Assembly (NCBI GenBank): GCA_030266105.1
Contig: JAJDHH010000016.1
Span: 1-32,942, forward strand
From: Eubacteriales bacterium OttesenSCG-928-K08
Lineage (GTDB): Bacteria > Bacillota > Clostridia > Christensenellales > CAG-138
Direction of reading: 5' to 3'
Length of the DNA: 32,942 nucleotides
Positions within the stretch are counted from its first letter, which is position 1, and every line of letters begins with the position of its first letter. Positions 6,856 through 13,306 of the stretch are shown piece by piece. Below the pieces are notes generated by a model, which was not told the origin of the DNA, did no database searches, and saw only the letters and a list, made by a program, of their open reading frames with translations. The position numbers and the translations under genes were made by a program.

Positions 6856-7845
6856 ATGGAAAAAAGCGGGGTTACATTAAACGATGTTAAAGCGGCGGCA
6901 AAACGCATAGCGCCATATGTCAGGCGCACGCCCTTGCTGCGCGAAAATCTGATGGATAAAAAACTAAAATGCGAGGTTTACCTCAAGCCTGAAATGCTCC
7001 AGGTTACGGGTGCATTTAAGCTAAGGGGCGCAATGAGCAAAATACTATCGCTGACAAAAGAGGAGCAGGCAAGAGGCATTATCACCAGCTCATCGGGCAA
7101 CCATGCGCAGGCTTGCGCCTATGCCGGGCAGCTGCTGGAGATCAAGGCGGTTGTTGTTGTGCCTGAGAACACCCCGCCACTCAAAATCGAAAACGCCCGC
7201 GCCATGGGCGCCGAAGTTATACTGTGGGATCGTAAATATGCCGAGCGCTGGAAAAAAGTGCGCGCTGAGGTTGCCGAGCATAATTATACGATAGTTCACC
7301 CCTATGAGGATTTTACCGTTATGGCCGGGCAGGGAACAATCGGTCTCGAAATTTTAGAGGATTTACCTGATGTTGAAACTGTGCTTGTGCCTATTGGCGG
7401 CGGCGGGCTGATTTCGGGAATATCCACCGCAATTAAGGCAACCAACCCAAACATCCGTGTGATTGGCGTTCAGGTCGCGGCAAGCGCCGCTTATGCCGCA
7501 AGCCGAAAGGCCGGAAAACCCATTGCAGTGGAGCCCACGCCAACAATTGCAGATGGCTTGACCTGCACACGCCCGGGCGAAAACCCCTACCCCATCATCG
7601 AAAAGCTTGTTGACGACATCGTTGCCGTTTCTGAAGAAGATCTTCGCGAAGCCGTTAAAATCGTTGGCAGCGATGCAAAGCTTGTGGCGGAGCCTTCCGC
7701 ATGTGTTGGCATTGCGGCGCTTTTGGGCGGCAATGTGAGCGTGCGCCCGAATGAAAAGGTGTGCACCGTGCTTACATCCGGCAACTGGGATATCGACATG
7801 ATCGCCAGGATTTATAAAAAAGAGCATGTTGACGGCATTTTATAG
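6856..7845 (+). CDS. PLP-dependent threonine/serine dehydratase-family enzyme (fold type II)
   Basis: 329 residues, starting after AGGAAGGAG. Fold type II PLP enzyme of the catabolic threonine dehydratase group: Schiff-base Lys55 in TGAFKLRGA, SSGNHAQ 79-85 gripping the substrate carboxylate, and the glycine loop GGGGL 181-185 binding PLP phosphate. There is no C-terminal ACT domain, so it is not the feedback-regulated biosynthetic IlvA type. Expected reaction is beta-elimination of water and ammonia from a hydroxy amino acid (threonine, serine, or hydroxyaspartate). It is 15 bases upstream of an ornithine-cyclodeaminase-family gene, a pairing also seen as EutB/EutC in ectoine breakdown and as BhcB/BhcD in the beta-hydroxyaspartate cycle. 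No other gene of either pathway is visible, so the substrate remains open. Confidence 0.9.
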   Translation: MEKSGVTLNDVKAAAKRIAPYVRRTPLLRENLMDKKLKCEVYLKPEMLQVTGAFKLRGAMSKILSLTKEEQARGIITSSSGNHAQACAYAGQLLEIKAVVVVPENTPPLKIENARAMGAEVILWDRKYAERWKKVRAEVAEHNYTIVHPYEDFTVMAGQGTIGLEILEDLPDVETVLVPIGGGGLISGISTAIKATNPNIRVIGVQVAASAAYAASRKAGKPIAVEPTPTIADGLTCTRPGENPYPIIEKLVDDIVAVSEEDLREAVKIVGSDAKLVAEPSACVGIAALLGGNVSVRPNEKVCTVLTSGNWDIDMIARIYKKEHVDGIL

Positions 7846-7860
7846 GAACAGGAGAAAATA

Positions 7861-8850
7861 ATGAAAACATTATTGCTTAATAAAAGTGAGGTATACAGCC
7901 TCATCGACAGGGATAAAATTTTGCTCGCTGTTGAAGATGGCTACCGTTCTTTTAACAAGGGGCTTGTTGTGCAGCCTGACTTTATGGCGATTGAAATGCC
8001 CAACACACATGCTGGGGTCGATTTTAAAGGCGGGCTGGACATGGGCGGCGGTTACATGACGCTCAAGGCTTCCTCCGGCGGGTACGCTAAAAACCCGGAG
8101 CTTGGCCTGCCGCGCGGCATGAACACTGTTATGCTTTTTGAGGCAAGCACAAGCTTCCTTAAATGTGTGATGGATGGCACATGGATCACCGGCTGCCGCA
8201 CCGCGGCGGCGGGGGCGATTTCAGTCAAGCATCTTTCAAGGCCCGATGCAAAAAAGCTCTGCGTAATAGGCGCGGGCAATCAGGCAAGGCATCAGCTTCG
8301 CGCAATTTGCCGCGTGCGCGACCTAAGCGAGGTTATCGTTTGGAATGCAAACGAAGATGAGCGCGAGCAATACATAAAAGAAATGACCGAAGAAACAGGG
8401 TTAAAAATGCGCGGGGCAGACATTGAGGAGTCCGTAAGCTCGGCCGACATTATCGTAACCGCCACAATTGGCCGCCAAGGCCCTGTTGTTCGCCGCGAGT
8501 GGGTTAAGCCCGGCACGCATATTGCGGCAATCGGCGCGGATATGCCTGATAAGCAGGAGCTTTTCAGCGATGTTTTTAGCGGCGCAAAGGTTGTTTGCGA
8601 CTCCATTAACATATGCGCAAAAAATGGCGAAACCCACCATGCGCTTGACGATGGAATAATTAGCAAAGAGGATATCCATGCGGAAATCGGCGAGGTTTTG
8701 CTGGGCACAAAGCCGGGCAGGGAAAACGCGCAGGAGATCACGATTTTTGATACGGTTGGTATGGCCATTCAGGATAATGTGATGGCTTCGATGCTTTTTA
8801 AAAACGCGGTTGAAAAAAACCTTGGAACATGGTACTCGTTTTTAGCATAA
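7861..8850 (+). CDS. Ornithine cyclodeaminase/mu-crystallin family protein
   Basis: 329 residues, ATG preceded by GGAACAGGAG. Family features: Lys69 in MTLKASSGG, the GCRTAAAGA stretch at 111-119, and a Rossmann NAD(P) motif GAGNQA at 137-142 followed by VIVWN. Members include ornithine cyclodeaminase, archaeal alanine dehydrogenase, iminosuccinate reductase and ketimine reductases, all acting on imine intermediates of amino acids. Position directly after a dehydratase that releases an enamine/imine suggests the protein acts on the product or the same amino acid; this is inference. Co-transcribed with the dehydratase from the promoter at 6786-6817. Confidence 0.88.
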   Translation: MKTLLLNKSEVYSLIDRDKILLAVEDGYRSFNKGLVVQPDFMAIEMPNTHAGVDFKGGLDMGGGYMTLKASSGGYAKNPELGLPRGMNTVMLFEASTSFLKCVMDGTWITGCRTAAAGAISVKHLSRPDAKKLCVIGAGNQARHQLRAICRVRDLSEVIVWNANEDEREQYIKEMTEETGLKMRGADIEESVSSADIIVTATIGRQGPVVRREWVKPGTHIAAIGADMPDKQELFSDVFSGAKVVCDSINICAKNGETHHALDDGIISKEDIHAEIGEVLLGTKPGRENAQEITIFDTVGMAIQDNVMASMLFKNAVEKNLGTWYSFLA

Positions 8851-8862
8851 TTTTCACTAGTT

Positions 8863-8918
8863 ACATAAAAACTCCTTCATGGTACTATAACATTATAAAC
8901 CTGAAGGAGTTTTTATGT
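8863..8918 (+). promoter_or_regulatory. 17-bp stem-loop burying the start region of the cysteine-desulfurase-family gene
   Basis: CATAAAAACTCCTTCA (8864-8879) pairs perfectly with TGAAGGAGTTTTTATG (8902-8917), extended by A8863-T8918; loop 22 bases. The 3' arm contains the GAAGGAG binding site, the spacer and the ATG of the gene starting at 8915. With its A run and T run it also looks like an intrinsic terminator for the upstream operon. A TATAAC at 8886-8891 in the loop could be the -10 of an internal promoter. Confidence 0.75.
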
Positions 8919-10057
8919 TGGTTAATATGAACCATGCGGCAACCTCCGGCACAAAACCAAAAGAAGTGGTTGACGCAATTACTGAATATATAAACGAAAA
9001 TCACCACCAAAGCGTTGGGCGCGGCGGGAATGAGCTATCGACCGCCCGAATGGTTTTTGATAGCCGGGTGGCTCTTGCTGAACTTTTTGGCGCGAGCAAA
9101 CCGGCAAATGTTGTTTTTACTTCAGGGGCTACCGACAGCCTGAACATCGCCATAAACGGACTCGTTAGGCCTGGCTGCCATGTGCTGGCAACAAGCCTTG
9201 AGCACAATGCAGTTGCGCGCCCGCTTTACCTTTTGCAAAAACAAAAGCAAATAGAAGTCACCTTTTTGCCCCATCACCCGGATGGAACTTTTGACCCTGA
9301 AACGATATCCGCCGCCATTCGCCCCAACACACGTTTACTTATAATGACACACGCATCCAATGTGCTTGGCAACATACTGCCTGTTGAAGAGGCCTTTAAA
9401 ATAGCTAAGCAGCACGGCCTTTTTACCGTGCTGGACGCTGCCCAAACAGCCGGGCACATGCCCGTCGCATTAAACGAAAACACGGACATAATAGCGTTTA
9501 CTGGCCACAAGGGGCTGCGCGGCGTCGCGGGGATTGGCGGGCTTGCTTTAGGAAAGAGCATCGCAAGCGAGCTGCAGCCCTATAAAGCGGGCGGCACAGG
9601 CAGTTTTTCCCATTCGCTGGATATGCCGGATTTTCTGCCCGACAAACTCGAGCCGGGCACACCTAACCTGATTGGAATAATAAGTCTGAAAGCAGCGGCG
9701 CAAGTTATTCAAAAAACCGGATTTAAAGCGATACGCGAGCATGAGCAACGCATCACCACCCGATTTGTTAATGGCTTAAAAAAACTGCCCGTAACCATAT
9801 ATGGCAACTATAACGAACAAAATTGGATGCCTGTTGTTTCCATCAATGTGCCTGATATGGATGCCGGAGCGCTTGCCCGCAGGCTTTTTGATGAGTTTTT
9901 AATCGAAACGCGTAGCGGGTTGCATTGTGCGCCGTTGGCGCACAAAACAATCGGCACCATCGATTTCGGCACGCTGCGCTTTAGCTTTGGGGTGGACACA
10001 ACAGAAGAAGAAATCGACTATACATTAAAGTCGCTGGCTGCAATTATAGAAACATAA
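8915..10057 (+). CDS. Cysteine desulfurase family protein (class V aminotransferase fold)
   Basis: 380 residues. PLP enzyme of the NifS/SufS group: TSGATDSLN 69-77, SLEHNA with His98, Asp174 in DAAQ, Schiff-base Lys199 in TGHKGLRG, and a catalytic-loop Cys338 in RSGLHCAP. Expected reaction is removal of sulfur from cysteine (or selenium from selenocysteine) to form a Cys-bound persulfide. The sequence resembles the stand-alone subgroup common in Clostridia rather than IscS/SufS; no iscU, sufU or thiI gene is adjacent, so the sulfur acceptor is unknown. The ATG at 8915 is fixed by GAAGGAG five bases upstream. The ribosome binding site and start sit in a long hairpin, so translation from read-through mRNA should be low. 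Followed by a terminator. Confidence 0.88.
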   Translation: MLVNMNHAATSGTKPKEVVDAITEYINENHHQSVGRGGNELSTARMVFDSRVALAELFGASKPANVVFTSGATDSLNIAINGLVRPGCHVLATSLEHNAVARPLYLLQKQKQIEVTFLPHHPDGTFDPETISAAIRPNTRLLIMTHASNVLGNILPVEEAFKIAKQHGLFTVLDAAQTAGHMPVALNENTDIIAFTGHKGLRGVAGIGGLALGKSIASELQPYKAGGTGSFSHSLDMPDFLPDKLEPGTPNLIGIISLKAAAQVIQKTGFKAIREHEQRITTRFVNGLKKLPVTIYGNYNEQNWMPVVSINVPDMDAGALARRLFDEFLIETRSGLHCAPLAHKTIGTIDFGTLRFSFGVDTTEEEIDYTLKSLAAIIET

Positions 10058-10063
10058 ATAAGC

Positions 10064-10094
10064 AAAAATCCCCGGATTTTCCGGGGATTTTTTT
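10064..10094. terminator. Bidirectional terminator
   Basis: AATCCCCGG / CCGGGGATT stem around ATTTT, flanked by an A run on the left and a T7 run on the right. Separates the convergent desulfurase (+) and Cys-rich protein (-) genes. Confidence 0.88.
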
Positions 10095-10111
10095 GTTTGG
10101 CCTTTAATATC

Positions 10112-10732
10112 TTATTTGGAGAACATCTGGAAGAGCTCCATCAGCTTTGAAAAGCTGTTGCTCTGATTTGTGTTGTTGTTGCAGCTTGAGCTTGTGTTGC
10201 TGTTGCAGTTTGTGTTGCCCGGAAGCTGTACGTTTGGGCAGGAGTTCCCGGCATTTGTGCAATCGTTAGTTGCGCAATCGCCAGTTACACATTCAGAGCC
10301 ATTGCAATCGACTGTTTGGCAATCGATCGTATCGCAGTTGTTTGTTTCGCAATCCGTTCCGTCGCAATCGCTTACCGAACAATCGACCGTGGTGCAGCTA
10401 TTGTTGGGTGTGTTGCAGTTAATGGAAGAATCGTTTGTTTGCTCATTTTTAATGCCCAGCAGCTGTGAAAGCATATTCGCGTTTTGTTCGCAGAGCACTC
10501 CGCTATCCACAAAGCTTTGCAGCGAGCCGCTGTTTACATTTGTTGAGGGCGGACAATTGCTGTTGGAGGATGATGTTGAGCAATTTTTGTTCTGCGCAAG
10601 CAGCATGTTAATGAAATTTGTGCCGGAGCTTGCTTGATTGTTTGATGCGGCAAGCGCCGGAACGCTCAGGGCAAATACAAGCACAAATGCGCTGGCAACG
10701 GCAAAGATAATACGAAACTTTCTATTCATCAT
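10112..10732 (-). CDS. Secreted Cys-rich protein with ten Cys at five-residue spacing
   Basis: 206 residues from the ATG at 10732, chosen because AGGAGGT lies upstream and the signal peptide follows directly; a longer reading to 10849 would put 39 polar residues before it. Signal peptide: MMNRKFR, a hydrophobic run, and VPALA (cleavage near residue 28). The mature protein has 17 Cys and is rich in Asn, Ser and Thr. From Cys113 to Cys158 there is a Cys at every fifth position (113, 118, 123 ... 158), usually preceded by Asp or Asn: VDCSVSDCDGTDC and so on. The C-terminus ends in a short amphipathic segment (FSKLMELFQMF). Period five with xDCxx resembles a pentapeptide-repeat helix with Cys at the core position, or a metal/disulfide ladder. 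Family not recognised. It lies next to spore protein genes, so a spore-coat or envelope role is possible but unproven. Confidence 0.72.
   Translation of the reverse strand: MMNRKFRIIFAVASAFVLVFALSVPALAASNNQASSGTNFINMLLAQNKNCSTSSSNSNCPPSTNVNSGSLQSFVDSGVLCEQNANMLSQLLGIKNEQTNDSSINCNTPNNSCTTVDCSVSDCDGTDCETNNCDTIDCQTVDCNGSECVTGDCATNDCTNAGNSCPNVQLPGNTNCNSNTSSSCNNNTNQSNSFSKLMELFQMFSK
10259..10396 (-). repeat. 15-bp coding repeat giving the Cys pentapeptide ladder
   Basis: About nine degenerate 15-base units; on the plus strand a GCAATC/GCAGTT-like core recurs every 15 bases, for example GCAATCGACTGTTTG then GCAATCGATCGTATC. It encodes the xDCxx units spanning residues 113-158 of the secreted protein. 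Confidence 0.8.
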
Positions 10733-11167
10733 TAAAAATGACCTCCTGGTTTTTTTGTGTGGCCGTTTCTCTCGACCCATGCATGAGTATACAGTGCATT
10801 CATGGCAAGACTGTGTAATGAATATTAACAAACACTCATTTTGCCGCACAATATTTGGTTCAAAAAGTTCAAATAGTGCAGCGTTTCTTGGATTTTCCGC
10901 TTAATTTCCCGGGCAATAAAACTATTTAAGGATAACAAACGATCGATTGCGCGGTTATACAAAAAAATGAAACATTATCCATTATTTCAAAATGTTTTTC
11001 GATGAATTTTGTCCACTCCAACAAAGCATCCTAATTATATACATGAATGAAAAATGATTGTTTTTTGGAACCATAATTTTCATATATGGATAACAATAGA
11101 TTCCAGTCATAGATTTTTTGCACCGGGACAGATTAATAGCACAGCAACATGAAAGGAGGAAACTTTA
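10733..11167. other. A/T-rich intergenic region between divergent genes
   Basis: 435 bases with no supportable gene. It must hold the promoters of the Cys-rich protein (-) and of the first SASP (+). I see AGGAGG sites at both ends but no sigma-A box pair for the SASP gene, as expected if a sporulation sigma factor is used, and no clear sigma-G box pair either. A weak A/T-rich dyad ATGAAAA...TTTTCAT lies around 11047-11092. Confidence 0.5.
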
Positions 11168-11362
11168 ATGGCTAGCAACAAAGCGGTTGTTCCCGAAGCT
11201 AAGGCTGCGCTCAACCAGTTCAAAACCGAAGTGGCATCTTCATTGAACGTAAACCTCAAGCAGGGCTACAATGGCGACCTGACCTCAAAGCAGGCTGGCT
11301 CGATCGGCGGCGAAATGGTTAAACGCATGATCCAGTACGCTGCGCAGAATATGCCTAAATAA
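11168..11362 (+). CDS. Alpha/beta-type small acid-soluble spore protein (SASP)
   Basis: 64 residues, ATG after AAAGGAGG. SASPs coat and stiffen DNA in the dormant spore and protect it from UV and heat, and are degraded at germination. Diagnostic features: the GPR protease site in FKTEVASSLNV (cleavage after the Glu) and the conserved KQGYNGDLTSKQAGSIGGEMVKRMI core that contacts DNA. Expression in the forespore under sigma-G is usual for the family. A second copy follows 77 bases downstream. The presence of the gene indicates a spore-forming organism. Confidence 0.96.
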   Translation: MASNKAVVPEAKAALNQFKTEVASSLNVNLKQGYNGDLTSKQAGSIGGEMVKRMIQYAAQNMPK

Positions 11363-11439
11363 CACAAACTAAATAACGCGTGTGCAAAATTCATAATTTA
11401 TAGTTACACGCGCTACTCTTTAGAAAGGAGACAAATACA

Positions 11440-11667
11440 ATGACGAACAACACAAACCAGAGCGGCAACAGCAGCGGAATCAATCCTGAGCAAAAGGCTT
11501 CGCTTTCCCGCTTTAAGAATGAAGTGGCTTCTTCGTTGAATATCAACCTCAAGCAGGGTTACAATGGCGACCTGACCTCAAAGCAGGCCGGTTCAATCGG
11601 CGGCGAAATGGTTAAGCGCATGATACAATACGCTGAGCAGAACATGTCCGGCGGCACCCCCCGCTAA
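11440..11667 (+). CDS. Alpha/beta-type small acid-soluble spore protein, second copy
   Basis: 75 residues, ATG after AAAGGAG. Same family as the preceding gene: protease site FKNEVASSLNI (Asn instead of Thr before Glu) and a core nearly identical from NLKQGYNGDLTSKQAG to MIQYA. It differs by a longer polar N-terminus (NNTNQSGNSSG) and a GGTPR tail. Nucleotide identity in the core is also very high, pointing to tandem duplication or gene conversion. It has its own binding site, and a dyad CGCGTGT/ACACGCG (11377-11412) lies between the copies, so the two may be separate transcripts. Confidence 0.96.
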   Translation: MTNNTNQSGNSSGINPEQKASLSRFKNEVASSLNINLKQGYNGDLTSKQAGSIGGEMVKRMIQYAEQNMSGGTPR

Positions 11668-11746
11668 CAACCCACCCCTCAAATGAGATTGGGTTTATAC
11701 GGAGACGCTTAGTTATGGCCGTTATGCTACAACTGGCGCTCCAAAT

Positions 11747-11785
11747 AAAAAAGGCAGGCGATTTATATTTTCGTCTGCCTTTTTA
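11747..11785. terminator. Bidirectional terminator
   Basis: AAAAAGGCAGGCGA (11748-11761) pairs with TCGTCTGCCTTTTT (11771-11784), one G-U pair. Lies between the convergent SASP (+) and hemW (-) genes. Confidence 0.88.
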
Positions 11786-11787
11786 TA

Positions 11788-12930
11788 TTATTCTAAAAAG
11801 TATTGGAGTGCCGTATTTTGCATGTCGAGCCCCTTTGTTGTTAGCCGGATGTAACCTTGCGTGGCCTCAAGCCAGCCGATATCCATAAGCTTTTGTGTAG
11901 CCTTGGGGTAAGCGTCAAAAACCGAAACGCCAAAGCGCTTGAAAAAAGCATCTAACTTAACCCCACATATTTGCCTCAAACCAAGCATTATTGTTTCGAA
12001 TTGCTCTTCCTTTTTGGGTATTCTCTGCGGTTCATTTATAACACGGCCGGAAGCGCTCCCAGCGATATATTCTTCAATGTCAAATGTGTTTTCCCAGCGG
12101 CTCCAGCCCAAACCCGGCAAATTCCAGGCAGAATGCGCACCCGCACCCAAACCAAGATAGGCGCCGTTATTCCAATAGTTTATGTTGTGGGCGCAGGTAT
12201 ATCCCGGGCGGGCGAAGTTTGAAATTTCATAACGTTTATAGCCCCGCTCCTCCAAAAGGAGCATGCCTAAATCCTGCATTAAATAGGTGTTGTCCTCCTC
12301 AGGTAATTTCACAATGCCCGCTTCTATTTGAGCGCTTAGCGGAGTGCCTTGCTCCACTATCAGGCAATAGGCTGAGATATGCGTTGGCGAAAAATCAATA
12401 ATGCGGTTTAGCGTATGAATATATTCCTCCTGCTGTTGGCCGGGCAAGCCGTGCATCACATCCACATTGATGTTTTTAAAGCCCGCCTGTTGGGCAAGCG
12501 CAAGCGCCTGCTCCGCCTGCGCGGCGTTATGGATGCGCCCGATGGACTTGAGCAGATGATTTTCAAGGCTCTGCACGCCAATCGAAAGCCGGTTTACACC
12601 TGCTGCGCGGTAGGCTAAAAGCTTTTCCAAATCCAAGGTGCCCGGGTTGCACTCCATGCTGATTTCCGCCTCCGGCGATAGCTTAAAGCGTTGGCGTATC
12701 CCATCCAACAAATATGTAAGCTGAGCGCCCGACAACAGCGATGGCGTGCCGCCGCCTAAAAACACCGTTTCAAACAGGCCCCAATCGCGCTCTTTAACAA
12801 AACGCTCAGCCTCCATGAGCAAAGCCTCGATGTAAGCCTCAAGCCTTGCCTGCTGGCCGGGATAGGACACAAAATCGCAATATAGGCATTTTTGCTGGCA
12901 AAAAGGAATGTGTAAATACAACCCCGGCAT
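11788..12930 (-). CDS. hemW: HemW-type radical SAM heme chaperone
   Basis: 380 residues. Radical SAM 4Fe-4S motif CxxxCxxC at Cys11, Cys15, Cys18 in HIPFCQQKCLYCDF, GGGTPS for SAM binding, and HNINYW, the HNxxYW signature that marks HemW rather than coproporphyrinogen dehydrogenase HemN. HemW is thought to bind heme and hand it to respiratory enzymes; many such genes are misannotated as oxygen-independent coproporphyrinogen oxidase. ATG is seven bases after GGAG. In many Firmicutes hemW lies just upstream of hrcA on the same strand; here it is adjacent but divergent, with the CIRCE-bearing promoter region between. Confidence 0.93.
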   Translation of the reverse strand: MPGLYLHIPFCQQKCLYCDFVSYPGQQARLEAYIEALLMEAERFVKERDWGLFETVFLGGGTPSLLSGAQLTYLLDGIRQRFKLSPEAEISMECNPGTLDLEKLLAYRAAGVNRLSIGVQSLENHLLKSIGRIHNAAQAEQALALAQQAGFKNINVDVMHGLPGQQQEEYIHTLNRIIDFSPTHISAYCLIVEQGTPLSAQIEAGIVKLPEEDNTYLMQDLGMLLLEERGYKRYEISNFARPGYTCAHNINYWNNGAYLGLGAGAHSAWNLPGLGWSRWENTFDIEEYIAGSASGRVINEPQRIPKKEEQFETIMLGLRQICGVKLDAFFKRFGVSVFDAYPKATQKLMDIGWLEATQGYIRLTTKGLDMQNTALQYFLE

Positions 12931-13044
12931 AAGAATTCTCCAATAACATAGTCAGATGTATCTGGCGTTCATCATAACACAAAAATGCCCCAAACGCCCA
13001 CATGTTTGTTTCCATTTTGTCACATTGGCGCACCCCTACTTTGC

Positions 13045-13073
13045 TTGACAAAGCAATGCGGGAGTGGTAACGT
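13045..13073 (+). promoter_or_regulatory. Promoter of the hrcA-grpE-dnaK operon
   Basis: TTGACA (13045-13050), 17-base spacer, TAACGT (13068-13073). The -10 is weak but the CIRCE starts 12 bases downstream, the usual arrangement for a HrcA-repressed promoter. Confidence 0.65.
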
Positions 13074-13084
13074 ATTAACAGCGA

Positions 13085-13111
13085 TTAGCACTCACCAAAC
13101 ACGAGTGCTAA
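13085..13111 (+). promoter_or_regulatory. CIRCE operator (HrcA site)
   Basis: Perfect consensus TTAGCACTC (13085-13093), nine-base spacer, GAGTGCTAA (13103-13111). HrcA bound here represses the heat-shock operon until unfolded proteins titrate GroE. The region 12931-13306 has no gene; besides this site it holds the promoter and the nested hairpin. Confidence 0.98.
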
Positions 13112-13149
13112 CGCCCTGATTGTCTAGTACTTTGCGGCATTTAAGACTT

Positions 13150-13261
13150 CGGTTTGCGTTGAGAAATTTTTTCGTCAGGCAAGGCGAAGGAAGAAGGCGT
13201 AGCCGGAGCTACGGCGACTGACGACAACGCCGCTTGACGGAAAAAGGGCCAACGCAAGCCG
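13150..13261. other. Long three-tier inverted repeat in the hrcA leader (RNA structure or MITE-like unit)
   Basis: Outer stem 13150-13161 with 13250-13261 (12 bp, one G-U); middle stem 13167-13180 with 13232-13245 (14 bp including T/A run); two-base bulge, then GGCG 13183-13186 with CGCC 13228-13231; an inner hairpin CGTAGC-CGGA-GCTACG at 13198-13213. The tiers are nested like one designed structure rather than chance dyads. It sits between CIRCE and the hrcA start, so it would be in the 5' UTR. No T run follows, so it is not a standard terminator. Copy number in the genome would decide between a palindromic mobile unit and a leader RNA. Confidence 0.7.
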
Positions 13262-13306
13262 ATGAACTCATGTGGCGCAAAGCGCTCGGGAAAGGAGGGT
13301 GCGGCA

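Noticed and set aside
6856-8850. Naming the pair eutB/eutC (ectoine breakdown)
   Set aside because: Only two broad-family enzymes are present and no ectoine hydrolase or deacetylase gene is seen; symbols would overstate the evidence.
10259-10396. Possible CRISPR-like array because of the regular spacing
   Set aside because: The 15-bp period is in frame and codes for xDCxx units; no unique spacers of normal length and no cas genes.
10733-11167. Sigma-G promoter for the first SASP gene
   Set aside because: Several CATA-like boxes exist but none has a matching -35 at 17-18 bases; left unassigned.
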